A stretch of DNA of 61,926 nt from Planctomycetota bacterium (GCA_020351025.1 CP070728.1:817099-879024); one strand, 5' to 3'. Positions 26,167-36,027 are shown, counted from the stretch's first letter. Translations and numbers: made by a program. Notes: generated by a model not told the origin, from the letters alone.

Positions 26167-26377
26167 CGCGTGCCGTTTCCCGATTTTGTCCAAAATGGGG
26201 CCCTTAGCCACAAATCTACAAGCAAATCTATAATCCCATGAGAAATACAGAACCTCCACGCATTTATAGCGTAAAAGTTTATAGAAGCAGTTAGAAACGC
26301 AATTTTTCGGTTAAAGTAGCCCCTATAAGGTCGCCGATAACAAATGTAGCAAGACAAGAGTTTTTTCTCCCCTCCGG

Positions 26378-26417
26378 AAAACATCGAGTAGCGAGGCGTT
26401 GCTCGATGTTTTCTTTT
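26378..26417 (+). terminator. Strong hairpin terminator between nrdJ and secA
   Basis: AAAACATCGAG (26378-26388) and CTCGATGTTTT (26402-26412) make a perfect 11-base-pair stem with a 13-base loop, followed by TTCTTTTTC on the plus strand. It sits between convergent nrdJ and secA and may act in both directions, though the minus-strand T run is only four bases. Confidence 0.75.
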
Positions 26418-26459
26418 TCAATTAATAGGCGACATAAAAGCCAGACCTTCGACGTTATT

Positions 26460-29400
26460 TTATGTGGTCTTTCCGCAGCATTTCTTGTACTTTTTACCGC
26501 TGCCGCAGGGGCACGGCTCGTTTCTGCCGACCTTGGGCTGCTGCAGCCGAATTTGCTTTACTCTCCGCTCACCCTGGGGGGCCTGGGCAGCAGCTCGCTG
26601 GCGCTCAGCCATCGCAAACTGACCCACTTCATCGTGCACCGTTTGGCTTACTCGCCAAACGCTTCTCGCTCTGGCGCCGGCCTCCAGTCGAACCTTGAAG
26701 ATAATATCTGAAACACGGTCCTCAATAGTATCGAGCATCTCGTTGAACATTCGGAAACCTTCACGTTTATATTCGGTCTTAGGGTCCCTTTCTGCCCAGG
26801 ACCGCATCCAAATACTGTCCTTCATATGGTCCATTGAATACAAATGGTCCTTCCACGTACTGTCGTAAACCTGGAGCAAAACATATTTCTCTAATTCGCT
26901 GAGCTCGGCCCGCAAAAACTCCCTTGCCACTTCACAGAGCACTTCTCTGCGTTGCGGTCCTTCACCCATGGACTCGGCACTCAAGGAAGCTCCAAATCTT
27001 TCATTAGCCCAATTTGCTAACTCACCGGTATCTAATCGAGCAATCCTATCCGAGAGTTCCTGCTCTAATTGTCCATTGTTGAAACTTTTACTTAATTCGA
27101 GAAGTTGCTTGTACAAAGCTGCGGGTTTGACGTTCTGTATTTGCTCGACTGAAAGGCCGGCGTTATATTTCTTATTCGCCCACTCTGCTAGCGCCTCAAA
27201 CGCATAAACGTTGGCACCTTCGGGTCCGTAAACCATACTCATCGCAAATTCAACAGGATACTCAATTTCCCTTTGTTTGTATTTGGCTGCAGTTTTTTCG
27301 CTAAGAAGCTGACAAACCTGGGAGGCGTTTAGCCCCGCCAGTTCGCTAATGTCTAACCTCACATCAAATTTGGCTCGGGCCCGTTCGGTAAATGTGCGGA
27401 CAGCAAAATCTACGGCTAAAAACTCTATTAATTTTGAACAATCTTTTTTGTCGATTTGCTCGGCAGATGCTGAAATTAGTTGCTCTTCAATCTCCTCAGG
27501 CTTTTGTGCCTTGACTTTCGCTGGACTTAAATTGACACGAAAGGCACTCATCGCCCATTTGCATAAGCCTGCAATATCCCAGCTTTGTGCATCTGAGTAA
27601 TCTTCCAGATACTCTCCCATAGAAAGCGATATCTCGTTAGCGGTATTGTCCTTTGCGAGCTGTTTAATTATTTTTTCAATATCTGTTGCTTTAACATCTG
27701 CAATGTCAGCAAGTTTTAACTCAACGCCAAAATTGCCTCTGGCCCATTCGACAATACATTTAAGCGCGTAATCAGAACCAAGAATAGTGTCGCAGCTCTT
27801 CGCAATGGCATTCTCAATCATCTCTTCGATAATGCCTTTGAGCCCTTTTCCACTCAGTATCTTACGCCTTCGCGAATAGAAGATTCTTCGCTGGTAGTCC
27901 ATTACCTCATCATATTCGAGCAGGCTCTTTCGAATCTCGTAGTTCCTCTCTTCGACCTTCTTCTGTGCCTTTTCAATACCCTTACTTATCCGCCCGTGAT
28001 AGATTGGTTGTCCTTCCTCCCACCCAATCCAGGACAGCGCCTTGACGGTCCAATCCGGCGCAAAAATTCGCATCAAGTCATCATCGAAACTCAGGAAAAA
28101 CTGGCTGGAGCCAGCGTCACCTTGTCTGCCTGACCGACCGCGAAGCTGGTTATCTATCCTTCTTGCTTCGTGGCGCTCCGTGCCCAGTACATGCAGTCCG
28201 CCAAGTTCAGCTACGCCGGGCCCTAAAACAATATCCGTGCCTCTGCCTGCCATGTTTGTTGCGATGGTGATATTGCCTCGCATACTACCATCTCGGCCTT
28301 TATGCTGCTGGCCTGCCTTGGCAACTATCGAAGCTTCTCGTTCGTGGTGCTTGGCATTTAAGACCTCGTGTTCATACTCTTTGCCGTATCGCTGCTTAAG
28401 GGCATTGGACAGCGCCTCATTCTTTTCAATACTCACCGTCCCGACAAGCAACGGCCGACCGGAAGCACTAATGTTGTTTATCTCCTCCACTATTGCAGTA
28501 AATTTCTCGCGCATCGTTTTATAGATTACATCATCAAGGTTCTCTCTGATGCAGGCTTCGTTGGTTGGTATCACGACAACCTCAAGACTATAAATCTTCA
28601 TAAACTCTTCTGACTCTGTTGCAGCAGTACCTGTCATCCCTGCTATCTGGTCGTATAGTTTGAAAAAATTTTGAAGCGTAATGGTAGCAAGTGTTTGACT
28701 TTCTTCTTTTACCGTGACATTTTCTTTTGCCTCGACCGCCTGGTGCAGCCCATCCGACCACTGCCTGCCATGCATCAATCGGCCGGTAAATTCATCAACG
28801 ATTACGACCTTCCCCTCCGTAACAACATAATCTTTTTCTTTTTCGAAAGTAACGTGTGCTCGCAGGCTTTGTTCCAAAAGATGAGGCCATTCCATATTCG
28901 AGCCGGTAAAGAACGAGCCTACCCCTGCAGCTTCCTGGGCAGCTCCAACTCCTTCGTGTGTAAGATGCACCTGTTTTCGGTCGTATTCAACTTCATAGTA
29001 TTGTATGGCATGTGCCAAATTCGCTTGTGCAATCTCAAGGTCGGATTGTGCCTTTTCGATTACCTTCTGGGCATCTCCTGCTCGCTTGTTATCGCCAGCT
29101 TTTTTCGCTTCTGCTAATTCACCTTCGGCGCTTGCTTGGCTTCGCTGGGCAGAATCAATCTGTCTTTTGATGCGGTCGTACTTACCTTGCAAGCCGAGTA
29201 GCTTCCTTGAAACTTCATCTGCTTTCTTATATCTGCTGACATCATCAAAGGCCGGGCCGGATATAATCAGAGGTGTCCTCGCTTCATCGATTAAAATCGA
29301 ATCGACTTCGTCAACTATGGCATATTCCAAAGGGCTTTGAACCATTTGCTCGAGCGAAATTTTCATATTGTCGCGAAGATAATCGAAACCAAACTCGTTG

Positions 29401-29954
29401 TTTGTGCCATAAGTTATATCGCAGGCATATTGACTCTTCCGCTCATCGCCACTGGTATCCATATCCGCCTGAATTGCTCCAACAGTCAATCCGAGAGCTT
29501 TATAAATAGGCCCCATCCATTCTGCATCTCGCTTGGCCAAATAATCGTTGACGGTAACTATATGAACCTTTCGGCCGGTCAGATGAACAAGATAAGCAGC
29601 CAATGTTGCCACCAATGTTTTACCTTCGCCGGTTACCATCTCCGCTATCTTGCCCTCGTAGAGAACATTACCTCCTATAAGCTGGACGTCGAAATGCCGC
29701 ATACCGACATTTCGTTTTGCAACCTCGCGAACAACAGCGAAGGCCTCGGGCAAAATATCCTCCGGCTTGGCTCCGGCTCTTAAAGCGGCCTTGAACTCGG
29801 CGGTTTTCGCTTTTAAGCCCCCATCATCGAGCTTTGCTATTTGCTCTTCAAACTCCCCCGCTTGCTGAGCGATTACAGAATATGCCTTTATTAACCGCTC
29901 ATTGCGGGAACCGAAAACTTTCAGAAGAATTTGACTAACTTTTTCAAACGACAT
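26460..29954 (-). CDS. secA: Preprotein translocase ATPase SecA, greatly enlarged
   Basis: 1164 residues; typical SecA is about 850-950. Walker A is 'MVTGEGKT' (106-113), Walker B region 'YAIVDEVDSILIDEART' (211-227), 'GMTGTA' at 439 and 'TNMAGRGTDI' at 566. The C-terminal zinc motif is 'CPCGSGKKYKKCC' (1148-1160), which binds SecB or ribosomes. Two expansions stand out: a charged coiled-coil of about 65 residues (255-320), and about 280 residues (733-1012) of five degenerate repeats with a W-A core inserted into the helical scaffold region. It drives Sec export. It follows efp by 45 bases in the same transcript. Confidence 0.93.
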   Translation of the reverse strand: MSFEKVSQILLKVFGSRNERLIKAYSVIAQQAGEFEEQIAKLDDGGLKAKTAEFKAALRAGAKPEDILPEAFAVVREVAKRNVGMRHFDVQLIGGNVLYEGKIAEMVTGEGKTLVATLAAYLVHLTGRKVHIVTVNDYLAKRDAEWMGPIYKALGLTVGAIQADMDTSGDERKSQYACDITYGTNNEFGFDYLRDNMKISLEQMVQSPLEYAIVDEVDSILIDEARTPLIISGPAFDDVSRYKKADEVSRKLLGLQGKYDRIKRQIDSAQRSQASAEGELAEAKKAGDNKRAGDAQKVIEKAQSDLEIAQANLAHAIQYYEVEYDRKQVHLTHEGVGAAQEAAGVGSFFTGSNMEWPHLLEQSLRAHVTFEKEKDYVVTEGKVVIVDEFTGRLMHGRQWSDGLHQAVEAKENVTVKEESQTLATITLQNFFKLYDQIAGMTGTAATESEEFMKIYSLEVVVIPTNEACIRENLDDVIYKTMREKFTAIVEEINNISASGRPLLVGTVSIEKNEALSNALKQRYGKEYEHEVLNAKHHEREASIVAKAGQQHKGRDGSMRGNITIATNMAGRGTDIVLGPGVAELGGLHVLGTERHEARRIDNQLRGRSGRQGDAGSSQFFLSFDDDLMRIFAPDWTVKALSWIGWEEGQPIYHGRISKGIEKAQKKVEERNYEIRKSLLEYDEVMDYQRRIFYSRRRKILSGKGLKGIIEEMIENAIAKSCDTILGSDYALKCIVEWARGNFGVELKLADIADVKATDIEKIIKQLAKDNTANEISLSMGEYLEDYSDAQSWDIAGLCKWAMSAFRVNLSPAKVKAQKPEEIEEQLISASAEQIDKKDCSKLIEFLAVDFAVRTFTERARAKFDVRLDISELAGLNASQVCQLLSEKTAAKYKQREIEYPVEFAMSMVYGPEGANVYAFEALAEWANKKYNAGLSVEQIQNVKPAALYKQLLELSKSFNNGQLEQELSDRIARLDTGELANWANERFGASLSAESMGEGPQRREVLCEVAREFLRAELSELEKYVLLQVYDSTWKDHLYSMDHMKDSIWMRSWAERDPKTEYKREGFRMFNEMLDTIEDRVSDIIFKVRLEAGARARSVWRVSQTVHDEVGQFAMAERQRAAAQAPQGERRVKQIRLQQPKVGRNEPCPCGSGKKYKKCCGKTT
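26919..27758 (-). repeat. Five degenerate 'WA' repeats within SecA
   Basis: Protein-level repeats starting near residues 733, 797, 854, 921 and 978. Shared core: an aromatic/Ala helix followed by a basic-aromatic pair and a small-Leu turn ('EWARGNFGVEL', 'KWAMSAFRVNL', 'ERARAKFDVRL', 'EWANKKYNAGL', 'NWANERFGASL'), then a second short helix. Spacing is irregular, 43 to 67 residues. Confidence 0.7.
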
Positions 29955-29999
29955 AGAGTTTTTAGTCTCTAATCTGCCAACATAGTAAACACAATATTG

Positions 30000-30560
30000 C
30001 TATTCTTTGACTCTTGTTACGTACTCGCCGCTGCGCGTATCAATACGTAAAATGTCGCCGATTTTAATAAAAGGCGGAACTTGCACGACAAGACCAGTTT
30101 CCAGCGTTGCGGGCTTGTTCTGGTTTGTCGCCGTGGCACCTCTGATTTCCGGCGCAGTCTCAGAAACCTCCAAATCAACCGTGTTAGGCAGCGTAACAAT
30201 AACAGGCCTTCCTTCATACACGCTCACCTGCAGTTGAGTATTGGCTTTTAGGTATTTTGCCCCATTACCAAATGCATCATCATCCAGAGTAATCTGGTCG
30301 TAAGTTTCGGTATCCATCAGAACATGTTCGCTTCCGCTTGAATATAAGTACTCATATACACGCTTATCCAGATACGCCTCTTCAACAGTTTCTTCCGACC
30401 GCAGGCGAACATTCTGTATTGAACCATCAGTTAAGCTTTTTAGCTTTGTCTGATAGACGGCACCTCCTTTGCCAAGCTTAACGTGTTGATAATCTACGAT
30501 TACGTACAGCTTGCCGTCAATCTTCACCGTCTGCCCTTTCCTCATCTCGGATGCCTTCAT
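30000..30560 (-). CDS. efp: Translation elongation factor P
   Basis: 186 residues, GGAG 6 bases before the ATG. Three beta-barrel domains are evident: the KOW-like N-terminus, 'VKLGKGGAVYQTK' with the tip lysine K31 that is post-translationally modified in many bacteria, and a C-terminal OB region ending 'GDILRIDTRSGEYVTRVKE'. EF-P rescues ribosomes stalled at consecutive prolines. The residue before the GKGGA tip is Leu where Pro is common. The modification enzymes are not in this window. It leads the efp-secA pair. Confidence 0.94.
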   Translation of the reverse strand: MKASEMRKGQTVKIDGKLYVIVDYQHVKLGKGGAVYQTKLKSLTDGSIQNVRLRSEETVEEAYLDKRVYEYLYSSGSEHVLMDTETYDQITLDDDAFGNGAKYLKANTQLQVSVYEGRPVIVTLPNTVDLEVSETAPEIRGATATNQNKPATLETGLVVQVPPFIKIGDILRIDTRSGEYVTRVKE

Positions 30561-30604
30561 CTTCTACTCCAAAAAATAAATTAAACAGCAATACTTTCGC
30601 AGCC

Positions 30605-30633
30605 AGTATGGCAAACCTAAAGCTGAATGTCAA
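30605..30633 (-). promoter_or_regulatory. sigma70-type promoter for efp-secA
   Basis: Perfect TTGACA (30633-30628), 17 bases, CATACT (30610-30605) on the minus strand, 45 bases upstream of the efp start. Confidence 0.6.
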
Positions 30634-30790
30634 GATATCAGTTATCTCACAGTGTAATGCTCCCTTGACGTACCACTAAGATATGTAATTTACACTGGTA
30701 ATTACAAAAGCTTTCGTGGAGAATAAGCCGATAATATTTAATGAATATTAACTGTCTTAATAAACTAAATGGGAGATATATAAGAAGATT

Positions 30791-31645
30791 ATGAAAAAAT
30801 TTTCTATTATCCATATCCCCCTTCTGTCATTTTTTTCGAAAGACTTGTATCAAGATGTAGGCTTGTACTGGAAAGGACTGAACTTTACTTATTTGTTGTT
30901 ACTTCTGGCTGTTTGCCTAATCCCAACAATGATTAAGGCACACATAGCCTTTTCGAATTTTATCGATAATGATGCACCCAAGGTTGTCGAACAGGTACCC
31001 GAGATTACAATTACCGATGGTGAAGTCTCAATAAAAGAACCTCAGCCATACTACATCACTAACCCTGAAAACGGCCATATCCTGGCTATCCTTGATACTA
31101 CCGATACAATCAACTCGCTTGAAGACACAGACGCTCTCTGTTTAGTGACAAAGAACTCGGTGATTTACCGAAAAGACAAGTTCCAGACTCAAACAATAGA
31201 CCTGACTAAAGTGGAAAATTTCGCTTTGGACAGCGCCCGTATAACAGGGTGGTTAAACACCACAAAAAAATTCTTCGTTATAACAATATACCCCTTTGCG
31301 CTTCTGGGCTCTTACTGCTACAGAATTGTTCAGGCATTGATTTATGCTGCGATAGGCCTGCTCTTTGCCTACTGGTGCAAGGCAACACTCTCATATAAGA
31401 CTTTGATTCGTCTGGCAATAGTAGCTGTGACACCGTGCATAATAGTCGGCACAGTTCTCGGTTTGGTCGGAGTCTATCTGCCGCCGCTGGTATATCTATT
31501 GGTTGCGCTGGCGTATCTGTTTTTCGCAGTGAAAGCAAACTCTCAAACAATGCCTCCGCAAGAACAAATTCAGGCTGAGGTGAGAGATGAAAGCTCAGTA
31601 TCTAAAGTGCGTGATTTTAAAGAATTCCAAAATCTCTGTCTTTAA
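30791..31645 (+). CDS. DUF1189-like membrane protein
   Basis: 284 residues. An N-terminal helix ('YLLLLLAVCLIPTMI') precedes a large outside domain of about 110 residues ('NPENGHILAILDTTDT' and 'VTKNSVIYRKDK'), then three or four C-terminal helices. This matches the DUF1189 pattern (a family of poorly known membrane proteins). A short AAGAAG lies 3 bases before the ATG; GGGAG is 20 bases upstream. It is divergent to efp. No function can be assigned from sequence. Confidence 0.65.
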   Translation: MKKFSIIHIPLLSFFSKDLYQDVGLYWKGLNFTYLLLLLAVCLIPTMIKAHIAFSNFIDNDAPKVVEQVPEITITDGEVSIKEPQPYYITNPENGHILAILDTTDTINSLEDTDALCLVTKNSVIYRKDKFQTQTIDLTKVENFALDSARITGWLNTTKKFFVITIYPFALLGSYCYRIVQALIYAAIGLLFAYWCKATLSYKTLIRLAIVAVTPCIIVGTVLGLVGVYLPPLVYLLVALAYLFFAVKANSQTMPPQEQIQAEVRDESSVSKVRDFKEFQNLCL

Positions 31646-31709
31646 TAACTCAAAAAGTTATTGAGCGCTTTACCGTAACCCCATCCTGAGCATGCCATCG
31701 GCTCACATT

Positions 31710-33926
31710 CTATCTCTTCCTTTTCCTGACTTTGCCTTTCGACCGCTTTACCACAGGTTCCTTCTTATATCTCTTTGGAGCTTTCTTTTTCCCTGCTGGT
31801 TCAGATATATTAACCAATGGCTCTGCGGGACAGACGTCCAACTGACGGGCGCCGACATTGACAGACACTATACGAACTTTCATAGCCCGTCCAAGGTGAA
31901 TGGTACAGCCTGAATGCTGCCCAATTATACACTGTGATTTTTGGTTGAACTTCCATCTGTCCGGGCCCAGGTTATCGAGTGAGATAAGCCCTTCAATGCC
32001 GTATTTCTTCGACTGCACAAATACACCAAAACCGGCAAGGCCGGTAACAACACAATCGAGCTCCTCGCCGATTTTCTTGCTCAGCATTTGCAGAATCAGA
32101 ACAGTTTGCAGCTCTTTTTCAGCATCCTCTGCCCGCTGCTCGGTAAAGGTAATGTGCTTTCCAATCTCGGTCAAATCCTGCTCATGAACTGATGAATCCA
32201 GTTTATTTTGCAGGTAACTTTCAAGAACGCGATGGACAAGTAAATCCGCATAACGCCGTATCGGGCTGGTAAAATGGCAATAGTGCGTCGAAGCCAGCGC
32301 ATAATGGCCGATTTGCAATGGGGCATACTGGGCCTTTTCAAAGCTACGCAAAACCACTAAATTCACCGCTAACGAACTGTCACTGCCTTTTACAGCAGCT
32401 AACAAATCCTGCAGCGAAGAACGGTCCGGCGTCCGCGGCAAAGCAAACCCCAAAGTACGCACTAACAGGGAAAGATTTTTCATACTTAATATGTCAGGCT
32501 CCGGATGAATCCGACGCATAAAGCCAACATTCTTCCTGTCAATCAGTGAGGCAACTGCCTCGTTAGCCTCGACCATAAACATTTCGATTATCGTGTGCGG
32601 ATAGCTGTCATCTGCTGGATGAGCATCCACAACCCGCCCCGATTTGTCCATAACTAACGCCATCTCCGGCAAATCCAGGTGGAGCATCCCGTTTCTCATT
32701 CGCCGTTTCTCAATCGCCCGGCTCAGTACCTCCATATTTTTCAGCAGTTCAACAACCTGCGGCTTAATCCCCTTCGTCCGCCCTTTCAAAGCCTTATCCG
32801 CCTGCCGGTAAGTCAAACGCTGCGCCGAACAGCTCACAGAATTGGCAAATCTACGCGATAAAACATTGCCGTCATTATCATAAGTCAAATACACACTTTT
32901 ACAAAAACGCTTCTGCTCCGGCTGAAGACTGCATATCCCATTACTTAAAACCTCCGGCAGCATTGGAATAGTTTTACCGGGCAGATAAACGCTGTTGCCG
33001 CGGGCCTTCGCCTCGACATCCAACGGTGAATCAAACGTCACAAAGAAACTCACATCGGCAATGTGAACTCCCAGAACCCGGTTGCCGTCAGCGTCCTTTT
33101 CAAGGCTTATCGCATCGTCAAAATCTTTTGCATCAGGTGGGTCAATCGTAATAATGACTTTTTCCGTTATATCTTCTCTGCCGTTAACCTGCTCCGGATT
33201 AAATTCGGCAGCCGCCCCTCGGGCATGTTCCAGACAGCCGTCATCAAACTCGCCCGGCAAATGATATTGACGAATTATTGACTGTGTCTCGCTTTCGTAA
33301 GCCCCTGCCCTGCCGAGCACCTCGACAATTACACCGCGAGCAAGATGCTTTTCACTCGGCCAGGTAACTATCTCGACCACAACTTTGTCTTTTTGCCTGC
33401 CGCCTTTTACCGTGACATCGCCAACACTAATCGGCTCTAAAAAGCCCTTACCATCCGGCTGAACAACCCATCCTTCAGCCCCTTTTATGAGAGTCCCAAC
33501 AAATCTATTTTGTCCTCGCTGGAGAACCTCGACCACTTTGCCGCTAAAGCGCATTTGTCCGCCGCGGCGACCTTTTTTTACTACTTTGGCGGCAACAACA
33601 TCGCCCGTCATCGCTTCTTTTGTTGCATCCGGAGGTATAAATAAATCGCCGTGTGCTGTGGGCTCAAGAGGCGTCACGAAGCCGAACCCCCTCGGATTCG
33701 CTCGAAATGTCCCTATGATTTGACCGGCCATAGACGGCAAACTAACCACGTTCCTCTCACCAATCACCACGTGACCGGCCTGACGAAGCTGCTCAAATGC
33801 CGTTTTGAACTGCGGATAATCTCCCGAGTTTACACCCAGCGCCTTCGCTAATTGCGCAAGTTTTACCGGCGCATAATCCGGATGCTTCAATAGTTTAATT
33901 ATCCGCTTCTTAAAAACTTCAGCCAC
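31710..33926 (-). CDS. rnr: Ribonuclease R (RNB-family 3'-5' exoribonuclease)
   Basis: 738 residues, GTG start at 33926 with a weak ribosome site. Order: winged-helix-like N-terminus, cold-shock OB domain ('IIGTFRANPRGFGFVTP'), RNB catalytic domain with the metal-binding aspartates in 'IDPPDAKDFDDAIS', the 'HYCHFTSPIRRYADLLVHR' motif near its end, and a C-terminal S1 domain followed by a lysine-rich tail. It degrades structured RNA, including defective mRNA and rRNA. It is downstream of rpsT on the same strand, across 276 repeat-rich bases. Confidence 0.93.
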   Translation of the reverse strand: MAEVFKKRIIKLLKHPDYAPVKLAQLAKALGVNSGDYPQFKTAFEQLRQAGHVVIGERNVVSLPSMAGQIIGTFRANPRGFGFVTPLEPTAHGDLFIPPDATKEAMTGDVVAAKVVKKGRRGGQMRFSGKVVEVLQRGQNRFVGTLIKGAEGWVVQPDGKGFLEPISVGDVTVKGGRQKDKVVVEIVTWPSEKHLARGVIVEVLGRAGAYESETQSIIRQYHLPGEFDDGCLEHARGAAAEFNPEQVNGREDITEKVIITIDPPDAKDFDDAISLEKDADGNRVLGVHIADVSFFVTFDSPLDVEAKARGNSVYLPGKTIPMLPEVLSNGICSLQPEQKRFCKSVYLTYDNDGNVLSRRFANSVSCSAQRLTYRQADKALKGRTKGIKPQVVELLKNMEVLSRAIEKRRMRNGMLHLDLPEMALVMDKSGRVVDAHPADDSYPHTIIEMFMVEANEAVASLIDRKNVGFMRRIHPEPDILSMKNLSLLVRTLGFALPRTPDRSSLQDLLAAVKGSDSSLAVNLVVLRSFEKAQYAPLQIGHYALASTHYCHFTSPIRRYADLLVHRVLESYLQNKLDSSVHEQDLTEIGKHITFTEQRAEDAEKELQTVLILQMLSKKIGEELDCVVTGLAGFGVFVQSKKYGIEGLISLDNLGPDRWKFNQKSQCIIGQHSGCTIHLGRAMKVRIVSVNVGARQLDVCPAEPLVNISEPAGKKKAPKRYKKEPVVKRSKGKVRKRKR

Positions 33927-34202
33927 CTGACCAACCTGCCCAAAAAAAATCGTCCAATCAATTCTAATATCGACTGGACGCTGTGTTTACTTTCATAATA
34001 AACGCCGAAGCTCACCGCCCTCACCAGTTCGCTTCAACAATCCGTTTTGAGTTTTTTATTTTGGTAATTCGAATTTGTTTCTACCGTAAGGTGTCCTGTG
34101 GAGTATTTCGCTTGCCCCTGCATGCCTTAGGCAGGGGTGCTTCGCATTTCGGATTTACCTTACTATCCGCTCTACGCTACACGCTAAACCCTATCCGCTA
34201 TT
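33927..34202. repeat. Repeat-rich spacer between rpsT and rnr
   Basis: CCCCTGC (34115-34121) and GCAGGGG (34131-34137) form a 7-base-pair hairpin with a nested TGCC/GGCA option. Near it are short variants of TTCGAATTTG and TTCGGATTT, and a run built from CTATCCGCT, CTACGCTA and CACGCTAAA (about 34163-34202). This looks like decayed dispersed repeat material, not a gene. Confidence 0.45.
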
Positions 34203-34478
34203 TTATCCCTTTTTCGGCTTAAGCTTATTAAGTTCTCTGGCAAGACGCGATTTCTTTCTCGCAGCGGTTTTTTTGTGCATCGTGCTTGTAGCAGTGGTCT
34301 TATCTAATTTTTTCGCAACAAGCCGGTACTGCTCGCTCGCAGCTTCAACATCACCACTGTCCAATGCAGCCTTGAAATACTTAATCTGCGTCTTTATCTG
34401 GCTCTTACGGCCGCGATTAATTGTCTTTCTTTTCGCATTCTGCCTTATTCTCTTCTTAGCTGATAACGAATGTGCCAC
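34203..34478 (-). CDS. rpsT: 30S ribosomal protein S20
   Basis: 91 residues starting at GTG 34478, which has AGGAGA 5 bases upstream and gives the canonical opening 'AHSLSAKKRIRQNAKRK'. A longer in-frame reading from 34580 would overlap the TPR gene and lacks support. The protein is highly basic and helical, as expected for S20, which binds 16S rRNA. It is 67 bases downstream of the TPR gene. The rare start codon may limit its synthesis, as known for S20 in some bacteria. Confidence 0.93.
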   Translation of the reverse strand: MAHSLSAKKRIRQNAKRKTINRGRKSQIKTQIKYFKAALDSGDVEAASEQYRLVAKKLDKTTATSTMHKKTAARKKSRLARELNKLKPKKG

Positions 34479-34545
34479 TATAATCTCCTGAAAAAAACCA
34501 CTTATTCTACAAATACTCGTCGTAAACACTCGCTGTGAAACGAGC

Positions 34546-35946
34546 TCAGTTTTCCTTTTTGCTGGTTCCTCGCAACTCATCTATTCGCTGGCGGACATCT
34601 TTGTATGCAAAATCAAGCTGGGCAATTTTGCGGTAAACCTCCAGCGCTCTTTCAGCATCGCCCTGCTCCTGATATGCCCGGCCAAGGTTATAGCGTAAGT
34701 CCTTGGCGACATCATCATCTTTTATCTCATAGGAGTCTATCGCATGAGTAAAGATATCGATTGCATCCGGGTACCAGCCCTTCATAAAAAAGCACAAGCC
34801 TATTTTACCCATCGCAGAAATCTTATGACGCGGGTCCCTCTGAGCGTCCTGGAATAAAGGTATCGCCTCGTCATATCGTGCGTTCTCGACCAGACGAATT
34901 GCATACTCGTACTTTGCACGCAGGTCCGTCGGGTAGTTTTCCACACAGATTCGATAATGTTCTAATTCGGTACTGCTTAGTTGCGACGACAATTCAGACA
35001 GGCGGCTCCTGTTCTGCTCGTCATCGGGCTTAGCCTTAACAGCAGCTTTGGCTTCTGCTATCTTGCGTTTTATTTGTTTTATTCTTATCTGTCCCGCTCG
35101 CTGTTCATAGCTAAAATCGCTCTTAGCTTTATAGGCGTTTTCAAGTAGCTCTATTGCCTCGTTCTCAGCCTGGTCATTTCGCAAATCTGCGAGAGCGTCG
35201 GCCAAATTAAAAATGTTTTTTGGAATGTCCGGCTCAGCCGCAAAGGCTTTTTTGGCTTCTTCAACCGCTGCGATGCGGTAATCCTCGCTCTTGATAACTG
35301 CCTGTTGGGCCTGGAGCTTCTCCTGCCCCTCGCGGTCCTTAATCGACTGGCGGAAATCCCCCTCCTGGTCATACTTGCCTCTGGCAACTGTCAGTTCAGC
35401 TGTAAGGTTCTGATACTCATCCGTTAATTCTTCGTCATCAGGCTTAACCTTAATTGCCCACTGGCAGGCCGCAAGTGCTTTGTCGAATTCACCGAGGGCC
35501 ATATAGCAATCTTTTAGCAACAGATATGTTTGTAAAGATGGTTTCTCTGCAGCATTATTTGCCTGAAAGATAAAATTTGCAATCCAACCGGCGGTTTTTT
35601 TATAACCGCCTTCCACCGCAGCTCTCAGCATCGACTCAGCATAGGGCAAATGCTCAGTGTTTTTGACGAAAAGGTATTCGGCATTGAGCATTTTCGCAAG
35701 AGCTGTTTTGCCACGCAGGTGCTTTACCTTTTCCATCACAGACGCTTTCTTCCCGCCTTTTCCTTGGCGACGTATCCCCAATTCACACAGCGGTATATGC
35801 CCTTCCTCAACCGCATCCGGGACGCACCGCAACCCTTCAAGGTACAGGTCGATAGCGTATTCAAAATTGTCCGTCTCTGCTACCTTCTGGGCTCTTTGAA
35901 AAAAAACCCTCGCCTTGGCCAACATCTGTTCATCTGTATCCGGCAT
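34546..35946 (-). CDS. Tetratricopeptide-repeat protein
   Basis: 466 residues, no signal peptide or membrane helix. TPR-like helical pairs are spread through it: 'NFEYAIDLYLEGLRCVPD', 'GEFDKALAACQWAIKVKPDD', 'ARYDEAIPLFQDAQRDPR', 'GWYPDAIDIFTHAIDSYE' and 'GDAERALEVYRKIAQLD'. The middle (about 160-320) is charged and probably coiled-coil. TPR proteins mediate protein contacts; the partner is unknown. AAGG lies close to the ATG. It is upstream of rpsT and may be co-transcribed with it. Confidence 0.75.
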   Translation of the reverse strand: MPDTDEQMLAKARVFFQRAQKVAETDNFEYAIDLYLEGLRCVPDAVEEGHIPLCELGIRRQGKGGKKASVMEKVKHLRGKTALAKMLNAEYLFVKNTEHLPYAESMLRAAVEGGYKKTAGWIANFIFQANNAAEKPSLQTYLLLKDCYMALGEFDKALAACQWAIKVKPDDEELTDEYQNLTAELTVARGKYDQEGDFRQSIKDREGQEKLQAQQAVIKSEDYRIAAVEEAKKAFAAEPDIPKNIFNLADALADLRNDQAENEAIELLENAYKAKSDFSYEQRAGQIRIKQIKRKIAEAKAAVKAKPDDEQNRSRLSELSSQLSSTELEHYRICVENYPTDLRAKYEYAIRLVENARYDEAIPLFQDAQRDPRHKISAMGKIGLCFFMKGWYPDAIDIFTHAIDSYEIKDDDVAKDLRYNLGRAYQEQGDAERALEVYRKIAQLDFAYKDVRQRIDELRGTSKKEN

Positions 35947-36027
35947 AACCTTGACTGTACCTTTTTAGGACCATTCGTTAACTCGTTTATCCTAATCTGA
36001 ACGCCAATTTTGTCAACAAATAAATAC

